Below are positions 55,938-64,000 of a DNA stretch of 64,000 nucleotides, in pieces (the first letter of the stretch is position 1; every line of letters starts with the position of its first letter). The notes under the pieces were generated by a model that saw only the letters and a program-made list of their open reading frames with translations, had not been told where the DNA came from and did no database searches. Origin of the DNA: Brassica napus (Eukaryota; Streptophyta; Magnoliopsida; Brassicales; Brassicaceae); the NCBI RefSeq assembly GCF_020379485.1, contig NC_063443.1, positions 17,727,531 to 17,791,530 on the forward strand. The letters are read 5' to 3'. Both the position numbers and the translations under genes were made by a program.

Positions 55938-56602
55938 TTACTATATCATTTAACTAATATTTTATCCCCTCAACGCTCAAATTAATTCCACATTATTCAT
56001 CTACTTCTTTTCAGTTTTATGCTCTACTTTCTACTTAACACTAATAAACTACCTTAAGCCGTAGATTGCAAAACTGAAGCAAAAAACAATATAGAATCCT
56101 TGTATTTTACTCAACTTTTTAAGAAAAGCCACCGGTTGTATATGTGGTAGTAGTTGTTTTTTGGCGTAGGAGACACGCGCGAAGACTTTTTTCTCTCAGA
56201 CACGGATTTCGAGAATGGCTCAACGGGTGTACAATCTGTACGGCTCCACCGCATTTTCAAAATCCTCCACCGCCTAATGCCCTCCTCCGCCGCACCTACT
56301 TTTTTCTGAGCAAAATTTCAGCTTGGATCCAGAAGTAGAACTGAGCTTTTCACCTCCTACCTTGGTTCCTAAGGTTCTTACGTCTCCGTATGACGTTTAC
56401 AGTTGAAACTTCATGTTTCCGTCTTGGCGATGATTAGCTAACTATCTCTTCGTCGTTACCCCTCCACCCTGGGCGTAGTTACTTACTGTTGTGTGCAGTC
56501 TTCTCAGGATCTGTTCTTGCTCTCCATCTCCTTACCCTTGATTAGGGTTTTACTGACGAATCTCAGTACTTTCACCTTGCTTTCAGTTCCCATAAAAATA
56601 CG

Positions 56603-58474
56603 ATGTCGCACAGACTCTCCAGAGCTGATAAGGAAAAGTGGCCTTCAAACCCTAATGTTAGAAGCCGCAGAGCTCCAGTCAAAATACCAGCTTCCAACAC
56701 ATCTGCACTCATCGAAGATAACAGACTTACTTTGATTGGAAGAGTCACGAATCCTGCAATACAGAAGACTAGAGCTCTTGTTGATTTCTTTCTTCAACAC
56801 TGGTCAGTTGTTGGTAACTTCACAGGCCGCGACCTGGGACCCAATCTCTTTCAGTTTAGATTCGAAACAGAGGCAGATCTACAGTCCATCCTCCGTAGAG
56901 GCCCTTACCACTTCAAGCGCTGGATGTTTATCTTGCAAAGGTGGGAACCTAACGTCTCGGACAGCTTTCCTACTCTTATTCCTTTTTGGATAGCTGTTCA
57001 TGGCTTGCCTCTCCACTTCTGGACAAACGAATCCCTTCATGCTATTGGCTCTGAACTGGGTCATGTTGAAGCCAAGGATGCAGCAAAAGGAAAGGTCCGT
57101 GTGCTGATTAATGGCATGAGGCCTCTGGAGTTTCATCTTGATATTGAGCTCCCATCAGGTCAAACAAAAGTAGTCGAGCTGCAATATGAAAACTTGGACA
57201 AGCATTGCTTCTCCTGCAAGTCACTGTGTCACGAAACCAAAGACTGTCCCTCGTCTATGGCCCTCAAAGATCGTCTCTCTAAACCAGTGGGGATTAACCA
57301 GACTCAAACCTTGAATCGTATTGAAGCAGACAAAAGGAGACAGGATGAGAGGAGACTTTCTCGATTCCACCCCACTGAAAATAGAGGACAAGGAAGGGAA
57401 TCTGACAGCAGACCTTACTCTAACTCAAGGCATGAAGATTCCCATCGCTACTCTCGAGATGCTGACGCTAGATCACTCCTAGAGGGGAATGAACGGTTAG
57501 CTTCTCACTCAAGGAGCTATGCCCGAAACCCCATATCGTACAGCAGCCAGTCTGTTACGCACCGACCTTCAAACTCCCAAACTCAAGCTGCTCTAGCCAG
57601 ACCCACTATTTCTAATCGTAGTGAGGGATCCAGGCGCCAGCCGCGTTACGAGAAGGAAAGTACCAAAGTGTGGGTGGAGAAAGCTTTCACAGCAGCTCCT
57701 ACTAGACACCACCAGGGACTCACATCTCAAACTCCATCCCACACTCCTTCTCCAAGACCAGCGCGTGAACAGATGTTGTCACCTCCGCCTACTGGAAAAG
57801 GGGGTGAAAGCGCCTCAATGGTGAGGAAATCAGCGCTTCACCGCCTCTCCCTACCCTCTTCTGGGAATATCGTACTCCAGCATGGAGTTCCTAGCTCAAA
57901 CTCTGAAAGTAACAGGCTGCAGGATGTGGAAATTCAGTACCTAGAGGACAATCTTCGCAATCAGGTTGTTGACAGCGCCTCGAAACCCTCAGGGTCTAGA
58001 GTTCCTGCTACTGAAAGATTATCATTACCAGAAGTCTCCTCTTCTCCTATTCGAACCCTGAGCGAGGATCGTATCCATGTTTCCCTTCGTTTGGAAGGTC
58101 TTCCAGACCAGTACCCAGAAGAGGATGTTCCTCCTAAGGCTCCCCAGCAGAAGAAGCGACTTGGTAGACCACCAAATGCTTCAAGAACTCAAACAGCTTT
58201 GAAGCCCACGATTCAGACAGTACCAAGGAAGCCTACAACTAGAAAAAGGATTCCCCGGAGCCCTTTGCAAGGTGTGAGTCTCAAAAAACGTCGAGTGTCA
58301 AAAATCCAAAACTCTCCTCGCAACAAGCACACGAGAGGATCTGGATCAGCGGAGGCATCTTTGCCACAAGAAGTTACGGACAATACTCAAGAGCTCCCTC
58401 CTACTGCACGAATTATACCAGGAATCAGCAAAAGGGTGGTGGATTTTCGGGATCTGCCAAACGTTCTTCCTTAG
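56603..58474 (+). CDS. LINE ORF1 (DUF4283 / zinc-knuckle RNA-binding protein)
   Basis: 623 residues from ATG to TAG. The DUF4283-type region covers about residues 45-165 (LVDFFLQHWSVVGNFTGRDL, PFWIAVHGLPLHFWTNESLH). It is followed by a CCHC knuckle CFSCKSLCHETKDC (C-x2-C-x4-H-x4-C, about 205-218). The rest is Arg/Ser-rich, Pro-rich and basic, with a possible nuclear signal (KKRRVSK). ORF1 proteins coat LINE RNA and deliver the complex to DNA. The last 200 bases or more overlap the open ORF2 frame. Confidence 0.9.
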   Translation: MSHRLSRADKEKWPSNPNVRSRRAPVKIPASNTSALIEDNRLTLIGRVTNPAIQKTRALVDFFLQHWSVVGNFTGRDLGPNLFQFRFETEADLQSILRRGPYHFKRWMFILQRWEPNVSDSFPTLIPFWIAVHGLPLHFWTNESLHAIGSELGHVEAKDAAKGKVRVLINGMRPLEFHLDIELPSGQTKVVELQYENLDKHCFSCKSLCHETKDCPSSMALKDRLSKPVGINQTQTLNRIEADKRRQDERRLSRFHPTENRGQGRESDSRPYSNSRHEDSHRYSRDADARSLLEGNERLASHSRSYARNPISYSSQSVTHRPSNSQTQAALARPTISNRSEGSRRQPRYEKESTKVWVEKAFTAAPTRHHQGLTSQTPSHTPSPRPAREQMLSPPPTGKGGESASMVRKSALHRLSLPSSGNIVLQHGVPSSNSESNRLQDVEIQYLEDNLRNQVVDSASKPSGSRVPATERLSLPEVSSSPIRTLSEDRIHVSLRLEGLPDQYPEEDVPPKAPQQKKRLGRPPNASRTQTALKPTIQTVPRKPTTRKRIPRSPLQGVSLKKRRVSKIQNSPRNKHTRGSGSAEASLPQEVTDNTQELPPTARIIPGISKRVVDFRDLPNVLP

Positions 58475-58479
58475 CGTGT

Positions 58480-61400
58480 GTGGCTTGGAACTGTCAGGGC
58501 ATTGGAAGCACCCCTACAGTTCGACGTCTAAAGGGGCTTCGGAAACGTTTCTCCCCGGACATAGTGTTTCTTATGGAGACAAAACAACAAGATGAAGCTA
58601 TTTTCAAACATTTCAAGAGAACCGCTTATGTTAATCATTTCACTGTACCTCCTGTTGGTCTTAGTGGAGGGCTCTCTTTGTCTTGGAAAGATGATGTTGA
58701 AATAGAAATCTTGGACTCCTCTCCCAACCTGATTGACACTCAGATTAAATCAAAACAAAACTCCTTCTTCGTTACATTCGTGTATGGTGCTCCACGCCAA
58801 GAAGAAAGAGCTGCCTTTTGGGAACGACTCATGATCTTAAGTGCTCAACGGGATGAGGCCTGGTTACTTACGGAAGATTTTAATGATCTGCTTGACAATT
58901 CCGAGAAAGAAGGTGGTCCCTTACGCTGGGAGGGCTCCTTCCTCTCTTTTAGGAATTTTGTCTCACAAGCCGGATTATGGGACGTCCAACATACGGGAAA
59001 CGCTCTATCTTGGCGCGGTGTGCGCTATAGCCATTTTATACAGTCCCGCTTAGATAGAGCAATGGCAAATTGTGCTTGGTCTGAGCTATTTCCCTCAGGC
59101 TACTGCCAGTATCTCCGCTTCGAAGGTTCCGATCACAGGCCTTTAATTACTTTTTTCGACCAAGATGAGGCCAAGAAGAAAGGAGTGTTCAGATTTGATA
59201 GACGACTCCAAGACAACCCTGAGATACGCAAGATTGTGGATATTTCTTGGGATAAGAAAAGACAAGAATCCATCATCTCAAAAATTTCCAGAGTCAGAGC
59301 TAAGATTGTGGAATGGTCCAAAGAGCAAAGCCTCAACAGCAAGACTCGCATAGTGTCAGCTCAAACTGCACTTGAAGCGGCTCTCTCTAGTTCCTCTCCA
59401 GATAATGCTCTTATCGCCACCATTACACTTGAACTAAATAAGGCCTATGAAGAAGAAGAGAGTTACTGGAGACAGAGAAGTAGAATTCAATGGCTACAAA
59501 ATGGAGATCGCAACACCAACTTTTTTCACGCTGTAACTCGGGGTCGAAAAGCCATAAATAAATTCTCTGTAATTGAGAAAGAAGATGGAACTGCAGTCTT
59601 CACGGAGGCTCTTATCACTCAAACCATTACCAAATTCTACCAGGATATCTTCACCTCCCAGTCTCGGGATGATCTTGGCGTGGTAAGAGAGGTTATCCAA
59701 CCACTAGTCTCCCCTGAAATGAACGCTGCTCTCACTGCTATACCGACGCATCAGGAAATTAGAGATGCTGTTTTCTCAGTTCATGCGGACAAGGCACCTG
59801 GTCCGGACGGATTCTCAGCAGGGTTTTACCACTCGTTTTGGGACATCATTGGTGAGGATGTTACTATGGATATAAGAAGTTTCTTCGAGACCAGCACCCT
59901 CAACCGTCGTCAAAACGAAACTCATGTCCGCCTCATACCGAAAGTCAAAGGCCCCCGGACGGTTTCAGACTACAGGCCGATAGCATTGTGCTCTACTCAT
60001 TATAAGATCATCGCTAAGGTACTCACCAAGCGGTTGAAACCAATTCTTTCATCCCTGATCTCGCCTCAACAATCTGCCTTTGTGGCTGGTCGAGCCATTT
60101 CCGATAACGTCTTGATCACACATGAGATTCTTCACTACTTACGGACTTCGGGAGCTAAGAAACGGTGCTCGATGGCTGTCAAAACAGACATGAGTAAGGC
60201 CTACGATCGGATTGAGTGGCCGTTTCTCCAGGAAGTTCTCCGTTGCTTCGGCTTCGATCCTATATGGGTGGACTGGATTATGGAATGTGTCAGTTCCGTA
60301 TCATATTCCTTCCTCATAAATGGATCTCCCCGAGGTCGTGTGCTGCCTTCCCGAGGCATTCGACAAGGCGACCCGCTCTCCCCTTACCTCTTCATACTTT
60401 GCACCGAGGTTCTCTCTGGCCTTTGTCGTCAAGCTCAAGAAAGAGGTTCACTCCCGGGTCTGAAGGTGGCTCGCAACTCCCCGACAATCAACCATCTTTT
60501 GTTCGCAGATGACACTATGTTCTTTTGTCGGACTGATCACATGAGTTGTGCCACGCTCCAGAGTATTCTTACTCGGTATGGAAACGCCTCAGGCCAGATG
60601 ATTAACCTCCTGAAATCTACCATTACCTTCTCTTCCAAAACTCCTGCCGAGGCGAGGAACCGAGTCAAGCTTCATCTCCATATTGACAAAGAAGGCGGCA
60701 TTGGCAAGTATCTAGGTTTGCCGGAACACTTCGGCCGCAGGAAACGAGATATTTTTGCCAGCATTGTCGATAGAATAAGGCAGAGATCACACAGTTGGAC
60801 AACAAGCTTTCTCTCGGGAGCCGGGAAACAAGTTCTTCTCAAGGCGGTTTTGGCTGCGATGCCCACGTATGCTATGTCATGCTTCAAGATTCCGGTCTCA
60901 CTATGTAAACAAATCCAATCTGTCTTCACACGCTTCTGGTGGGATTCTAAACCAAACCTCAAGAAGATGAGCTGGATCTCTTGGGATCGGCTTACTCTCC
61001 CCAAGTCTGCGGGTGGTCTCGGTTTTAGGGAAATTGAGAAATTTAATGAAGCTCTCCTTGCTAAGCTAGCCTGGCGGATCCTCACAGACCCTAACTCTCT
61101 GCTGTCTCGAACCTTACTGGGCAAGTATTGTCACACTTACTCCTTTATGGAGTGTTCTTCACCGAGCTCTGCCTCTCATGGCTGGAGAGGAATTCTTGCA
61201 GCCCGAGATGTTTTGAAAAAAGGAATGGGTTGGCTGGTGGGAAACGGGAAAGACATCAATATCTGGACGGAGCCTTGGTTGGCTTTAGATAAACCGACCA
61301 GGCCCACTGGTCCCCCACCTCTCAACTCCATTAATCTTTGTGTTCAAGACTTGTTTTTACCAAACTCCACCTCGTGGAACATCTCAGCTATTCGCTTGCA

Positions 61401-62493
61401 CTTACCTCACCATGAGCAGGACATACTTTGTTTAAACCCGAGCTCTTTTGGAATGGTGGATACCAGGGTGTGGCTCCCAGAACGGTCGGGTGATTACTCA
61501 ACTAAGACAGGGTATGCTCTCTCCAAGCTAAATGCCACACCTCCTCGTGATCAGGCTTTCAACTGGAACCAATTTGTGTGGAATGTGGCTACCTCTCCCA
61601 AGACTAAACAGCTTCTCTGGAGAATTGGAAATAATGCTCTTTCAGTGGGATCAAACCTTCTTGCTCGTGGTATTATGGTGGACGGGGCCTGCAAGCGTTG
61701 CGGGGCACCGGAGACAATCCTACATGTGCTCCTAAACTGTCCTTTTGCTTCAAGGGTATGGAACCTGCTCCCAGCGAATCTGAAACCATCACCTGATACC
61801 AGCACCACAATCTCCCTGCTCTTACAGAATAGCAAAAAGACTACCTGTTTACCTCCCACGGGGGTCAGCAACCCGGTTCATCCATGGCTGTTCTGGTACT
61901 TATGGACCAGTCGTAACAAGCTCTTGTTTGAGAATCTCTTACTTTCAGAAGAGGAGGTGGTTCTTAGATCTATCAAAGAAGCCAGAGCATGGCAAGAAGC
62001 GCAAGTAAGAACCTGTCCCCCTACCAGCCGACCTAAACCTACTCGTAAGTCCTGCCCCACCTCATCAGTAACTTCTGGATTATCCTGCTTTGTGGATGCA
62101 GCTTGGGATGTAAGGTCTGGTTTTGGTGGTATGGGATGGCTTTTCACTAGCCGTGATACAGGTGTTATCGCACAAGACTCATCAAACCGTCGATTTGTGG
62201 CCTCTGCTCTTGTTGCGGAGACACTTGCGGTTAAAGCTGCCCTTTCTGCAGCCGTCTCGTCTGGTTTCCGAGCTCTCACTATCTACTCGGACTCAAAGAC
62301 CCTCGTTACTTTGCTTACCTCAGGTGGCAAGTGTGTCGAGCTTCAAGGCTTGTTGCATGATATTCATATGTTATGTACCTTCCTTGAATCTATCTCCTTT
62401 TGCTTTGTTCCCCGTTCAGATAACATTGATGCTGATTCCTTAGCTAAGGCAGCTCTGTTTAATCTCTCTTGGTTGGCCTCTGAGGCTTTGTAA
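58480..62493 (+). CDS. LINE ORF2 (endonuclease, reverse transcriptase, RNase H)
   Basis: About 1,337 residues. The AP-type endonuclease (1-230) has AWNCQGIG, LMETKQ, LTEDFNDL and GSDHRPL; the usual GDFN glycine is Glu. The reverse transcriptase (about 470-760) has PKVKGPRTVSDYRPIAL, KTDMSKAYDRIEW, RGIRQGDPLSPYLF and LLFADDTMFF with the catalytic FADD near residue 675. A zf-RVT region (about 1028-1100, KRCGAPETILHVLLNCPFA) is followed by a C-terminal RNase H (1203-1330: FVDAAWD, AETLAVKAAL, YSDSKTL, NIDADSLAKAAL). The coordinate start at 58480 is a GTG, not an ATG. The frame is open upstream into ORF1 with no ATG as far as I followed it (back to 58261), and the first ATG is at 58573, after part of the endonuclease. 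It lies in the -1 frame relative to ORF1. Confidence 0.9.
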   Translation: MAWNCQGIGSTPTVRRLKGLRKRFSPDIVFLMETKQQDEAIFKHFKRTAYVNHFTVPPVGLSGGLSLSWKDDVEIEILDSSPNLIDTQIKSKQNSFFVTFVYGAPRQEERAAFWERLMILSAQRDEAWLLTEDFNDLLDNSEKEGGPLRWEGSFLSFRNFVSQAGLWDVQHTGNALSWRGVRYSHFIQSRLDRAMANCAWSELFPSGYCQYLRFEGSDHRPLITFFDQDEAKKKGVFRFDRRLQDNPEIRKIVDISWDKKRQESIISKISRVRAKIVEWSKEQSLNSKTRIVSAQTALEAALSSSSPDNALIATITLELNKAYEEEESYWRQRSRIQWLQNGDRNTNFFHAVTRGRKAINKFSVIEKEDGTAVFTEALITQTITKFYQDIFTSQSRDDLGVVREVIQPLVSPEMNAALTAIPTHQEIRDAVFSVHADKAPGPDGFSAGFYHSFWDIIGEDVTMDIRSFFETSTLNRRQNETHVRLIPKVKGPRTVSDYRPIALCSTHYKIIAKVLTKRLKPILSSLISPQQSAFVAGRAISDNVLITHEILHYLRTSGAKKRCSMAVKTDMSKAYDRIEWPFLQEVLRCFGFDPIWVDWIMECVSSVSYSFLINGSPRGRVLPSRGIRQGDPLSPYLFILCTEVLSGLCRQAQERGSLPGLKVARNSPTINHLLFADDTMFFCRTDHMSCATLQSILTRYGNASGQMINLLKSTITFSSKTPAEARNRVKLHLHIDKEGGIGKYLGLPEHFGRRKRDIFASIVDRIRQRSHSWTTSFLSGAGKQVLLKAVLAAMPTYAMSCFKIPVSLCKQIQSVFTRFWWDSKPNLKKMSWISWDRLTLPKSAGGLGFREIEKFNEALLAKLAWRILTDPNSLLSRTLLGKYCHTYSFMECSSPSSASHGWRGILAARDVLKKGMGWLVGNGKDINIWTEPWLALDKPTRPTGPPPLNSINLCVQDLFLPNSTSWNISAIRLHLPHHEQDILCLNPSSFGMVDTRVWLPERSGDYSTKTGYALSKLNATPPRDQAFNWNQFVWNVATSPKTKQLLWRIGNNALSVGSNLLARGIMVDGACKRCGAPETILHVLLNCPFASRVWNLLPANLKPSPDTSTTISLLLQNSKKTTCLPPTGVSNPVHPWLFWYLWTSRNKLLFENLLLSEEEVVLRSIKEARAWQEAQVRTCPPTSRPKPTRKSCPTSSVTSGLSCFVDAAWDVRSGFGGMGWLFTSRDTGVIAQDSSNRRFVASALVAETLAVKAALSAAVSSGFRALTIYSDSKTLVTLLTSGGKCVELQGLLHDIHMLCTFLESISFCFVPRSDNIDADSLAKAALFNLSWLASEAL

Positions 62494-62554
62494 GACTTTT
62501 CTTAATTCTAATGAAGGTTTGTTCAAAAAAAAAAAAAAAGCCACCGGTTGTATA

Positions 62555-64000
62555 AAGCAAAATCTAAAAGTAATATTTCCCATTTTCATCACTCACCCAA
62601 AAATAGGTGTCAAGGAAACATTCAGAGCCATACCAAATCTTTGTGATAGAACGCAAGAAAGTTTTTCGCATTGGATGCCAATCATGTCACAATAAATTAT
62701 TTGATGTATCTTATAATTAATCCACTAATTCTTACTGGTTACCATAAGGCTTAATCATATAAAAAGATCTTAAAGTTTTGTAAATACTGATAACTTGGCC
62801 TTTTAAAATAGTATACTATATGATTAACTAAATCCTAAATCATTTCCTTAATGAACTTTATTGTACTTTGCCTTTTCTAATGTCGATAGACTATTGGATT
62901 AGGTATTTGGTTATCATAAAGATTCCCTTTTCTCTGCCCCCGAACGACTTTGTAGCCTTAACAGGAAGCAATGAATATAATTTTGGTCACCAGAAGTTAC
63001 CGATTCCACAAGAAACCATATTCAATGTTATGATTAGCATGTGTTACCAACATGCCTTCTTTGTTTTCTGTTCTCTCCTACGTCTCATTGTTTTGATTTA
63101 TGGGTATTTGATGCATATGAAGAGGAACAAACAAACAAACAAAACAATTATAAATATCAAAATTATGAATTGTCAACTATCTTCAAAAAATTAAAATGGT
63201 AAAAGTTTAATATAAATAGTAGAGAGAGTTGCCTAATCAAATAGTACATGTTTTGTAATTTTAGGTAGTTGAATTTGATGGTATATAATATGATTAGATT
63301 AAATATTTATAGTGATGTAACTTGCGATAGTTTTTTCGATAAAAATAATCTTTATAGGACTTGTAACATATCATTTGAGAAGATACAATGTCGATATCGT
63401 GAGACAATGTTGGTGTTAAGTTTTGTTTTCGTCAACGTTGGTGTTAACTAAGATAGAGAAAAATATACAACTTGAATAAAATAAATCGTTCACTGGACCT
63501 CTTTTAGCAAGAGCTGGTAGATTGAAATCACGGTTTACATGTGCAAAAGAGGCTCTCTCGAACTTTGGTGCCTGTTAACTCATGAAGAACACGGTTGCAA
63601 TTGTGATTAACAATGCTTTAAAGGTGGGGAAACAAAACCTAAGGATCTAACCTGCTCTTATTCTCTTAGATGTTGAGCAGCGTCAGAATTGCAGTTAGAT
63701 ATATCTAAAAGAAACATTCATATAAGCAATATTTTCATAAAACAATTACAACTTTTTCGTAACTTTTATTGTATTAGTAAAGAAAATCCAAATCTTTAGG
63801 TATTACAATGATGGGATTATGATGATGATGAAACTATATTTGTTGAAACTCCCCTTGTTATTTGTGAATTAACTTCAAGGGAAGACCAACAAAAAATATT
63901 CTAAACAAACCCAAAAAAAAATTGCCAAGATCAATCACAAATCACAAGAAATCGGAGAAAAAAACACATATTTATCGTGTATGTAGTATGATAAGTGTTT
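62555..64000. other. Intergenic region beyond the LINE
   Basis: AT-rich, with short frames only (for example 62868-63194) and no recognisable product. No sign of the next syntenic gene before the window ends. Confidence 0.45.

Larger units (their letters stand above)
56124..62554 (+). mobile_element. Apparently full-length L1-type LINE with RNase H
   Basis: AAAAGCCACCGGTTGTATA at 56124-56142 is repeated exactly at 62536-62554. The element (56143-62539) has a GC-richer 5' UTR of about 460 bases, ORF1, ORF2 and a short 3' UTR ending TTTGTTC and a run of 15 A. The identical 19-bp duplications and undamaged ORF2 suggest a recent insertion. It lies 3' of ARR21 in the same orientation. Confidence 0.93.

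Noticed and set aside
56144..56338. 64-codon frame at the start of the LINE
   Set aside because: It lies in the LINE 5' UTR and has no conserved domain; ORF1 starts at 56603.
59133..59700. Antisense frames inside LINE ORF2
   Set aside because: They overlie conserved endonuclease/RT coding sequence and have no domain.

Overview
The window is plant nuclear DNA from the mustard family, most likely Brassica or a close relative such as Raphanus. It is AT-rich with gene islands. Genes have short GT..AG introns, TATA boxes and site II motifs, and the proteins read as close homologues of Arabidopsis thaliana proteins. From memory, the gene order follows Arabidopsis At5g07070 to At5g07210: CIPK2, HXXXD acyltransferase, RPS4, SNX2B, LAC13, a kinase-like gene, an LRR receptor-like kinase, a bZIP factor, ERL2, ATS3, GA20ox3 and ARR21. 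The locus numbers come from recall and were not searched.

Layout. 1.5-7.7 kb, minus strand: an NF-YC11/NC2-alpha gene, then two tandem CIPK2-type kinases with a small inverted-repeat element between them. 8-10 kb: AT-rich, with a Helitron-type 3' end. 10.3-13.9 kb, plus: acyltransferase and ribosomal protein S4. 14.4-16.3 kb, minus: sorting nexin 2. 17.2-24.4 kb, plus: laccase, a kinase-like gene and an LRR receptor-like kinase, with a divergent tRNA-Gly(GCC). Both kinase-type genes have lost catalytic motifs. 25.4-32.4 kb, minus: bZIP (with two MITEs upstream) and ERL2. 35.6-36.7 kb, plus: ATS3. 36.7-44.3 kb: gene-free, with a 0.94 kb retroposed element and diverged AT-rich repeats. 44.4-45.8 kb, minus: GA 20-oxidase. 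46-51 kb: a retroposed fragment, a Helitron, two MITEs and several tiny oligo(A) insertions. 51.5-55.5 kb, plus: ARR21-type response regulator with a 13-residue repeat array. 56.1-62.5 kb: a complete-looking LINE with 19-bp target-site duplications. 62.6-64 kb: no gene seen.

The genes are a conserved syntenic set and not an operon-like system. They cover calcium signalling (CIPK), hormone synthesis and response (GA20ox, type-B ARR), epidermal patterning (ERL2), wall chemistry (laccase), endosomal sorting (SNX2) and translation (RPS4, tRNA). The most notable signals outside the genes are traces of LINE-type retroposition at every size, from 6.4 kb down to insertions under 30 bp. Within genes they are the ARR21 repeat array, a stop-free 63-nt intron in ERL2, and the overlapping LINE reading frames with no AUG at the ORF2 start.
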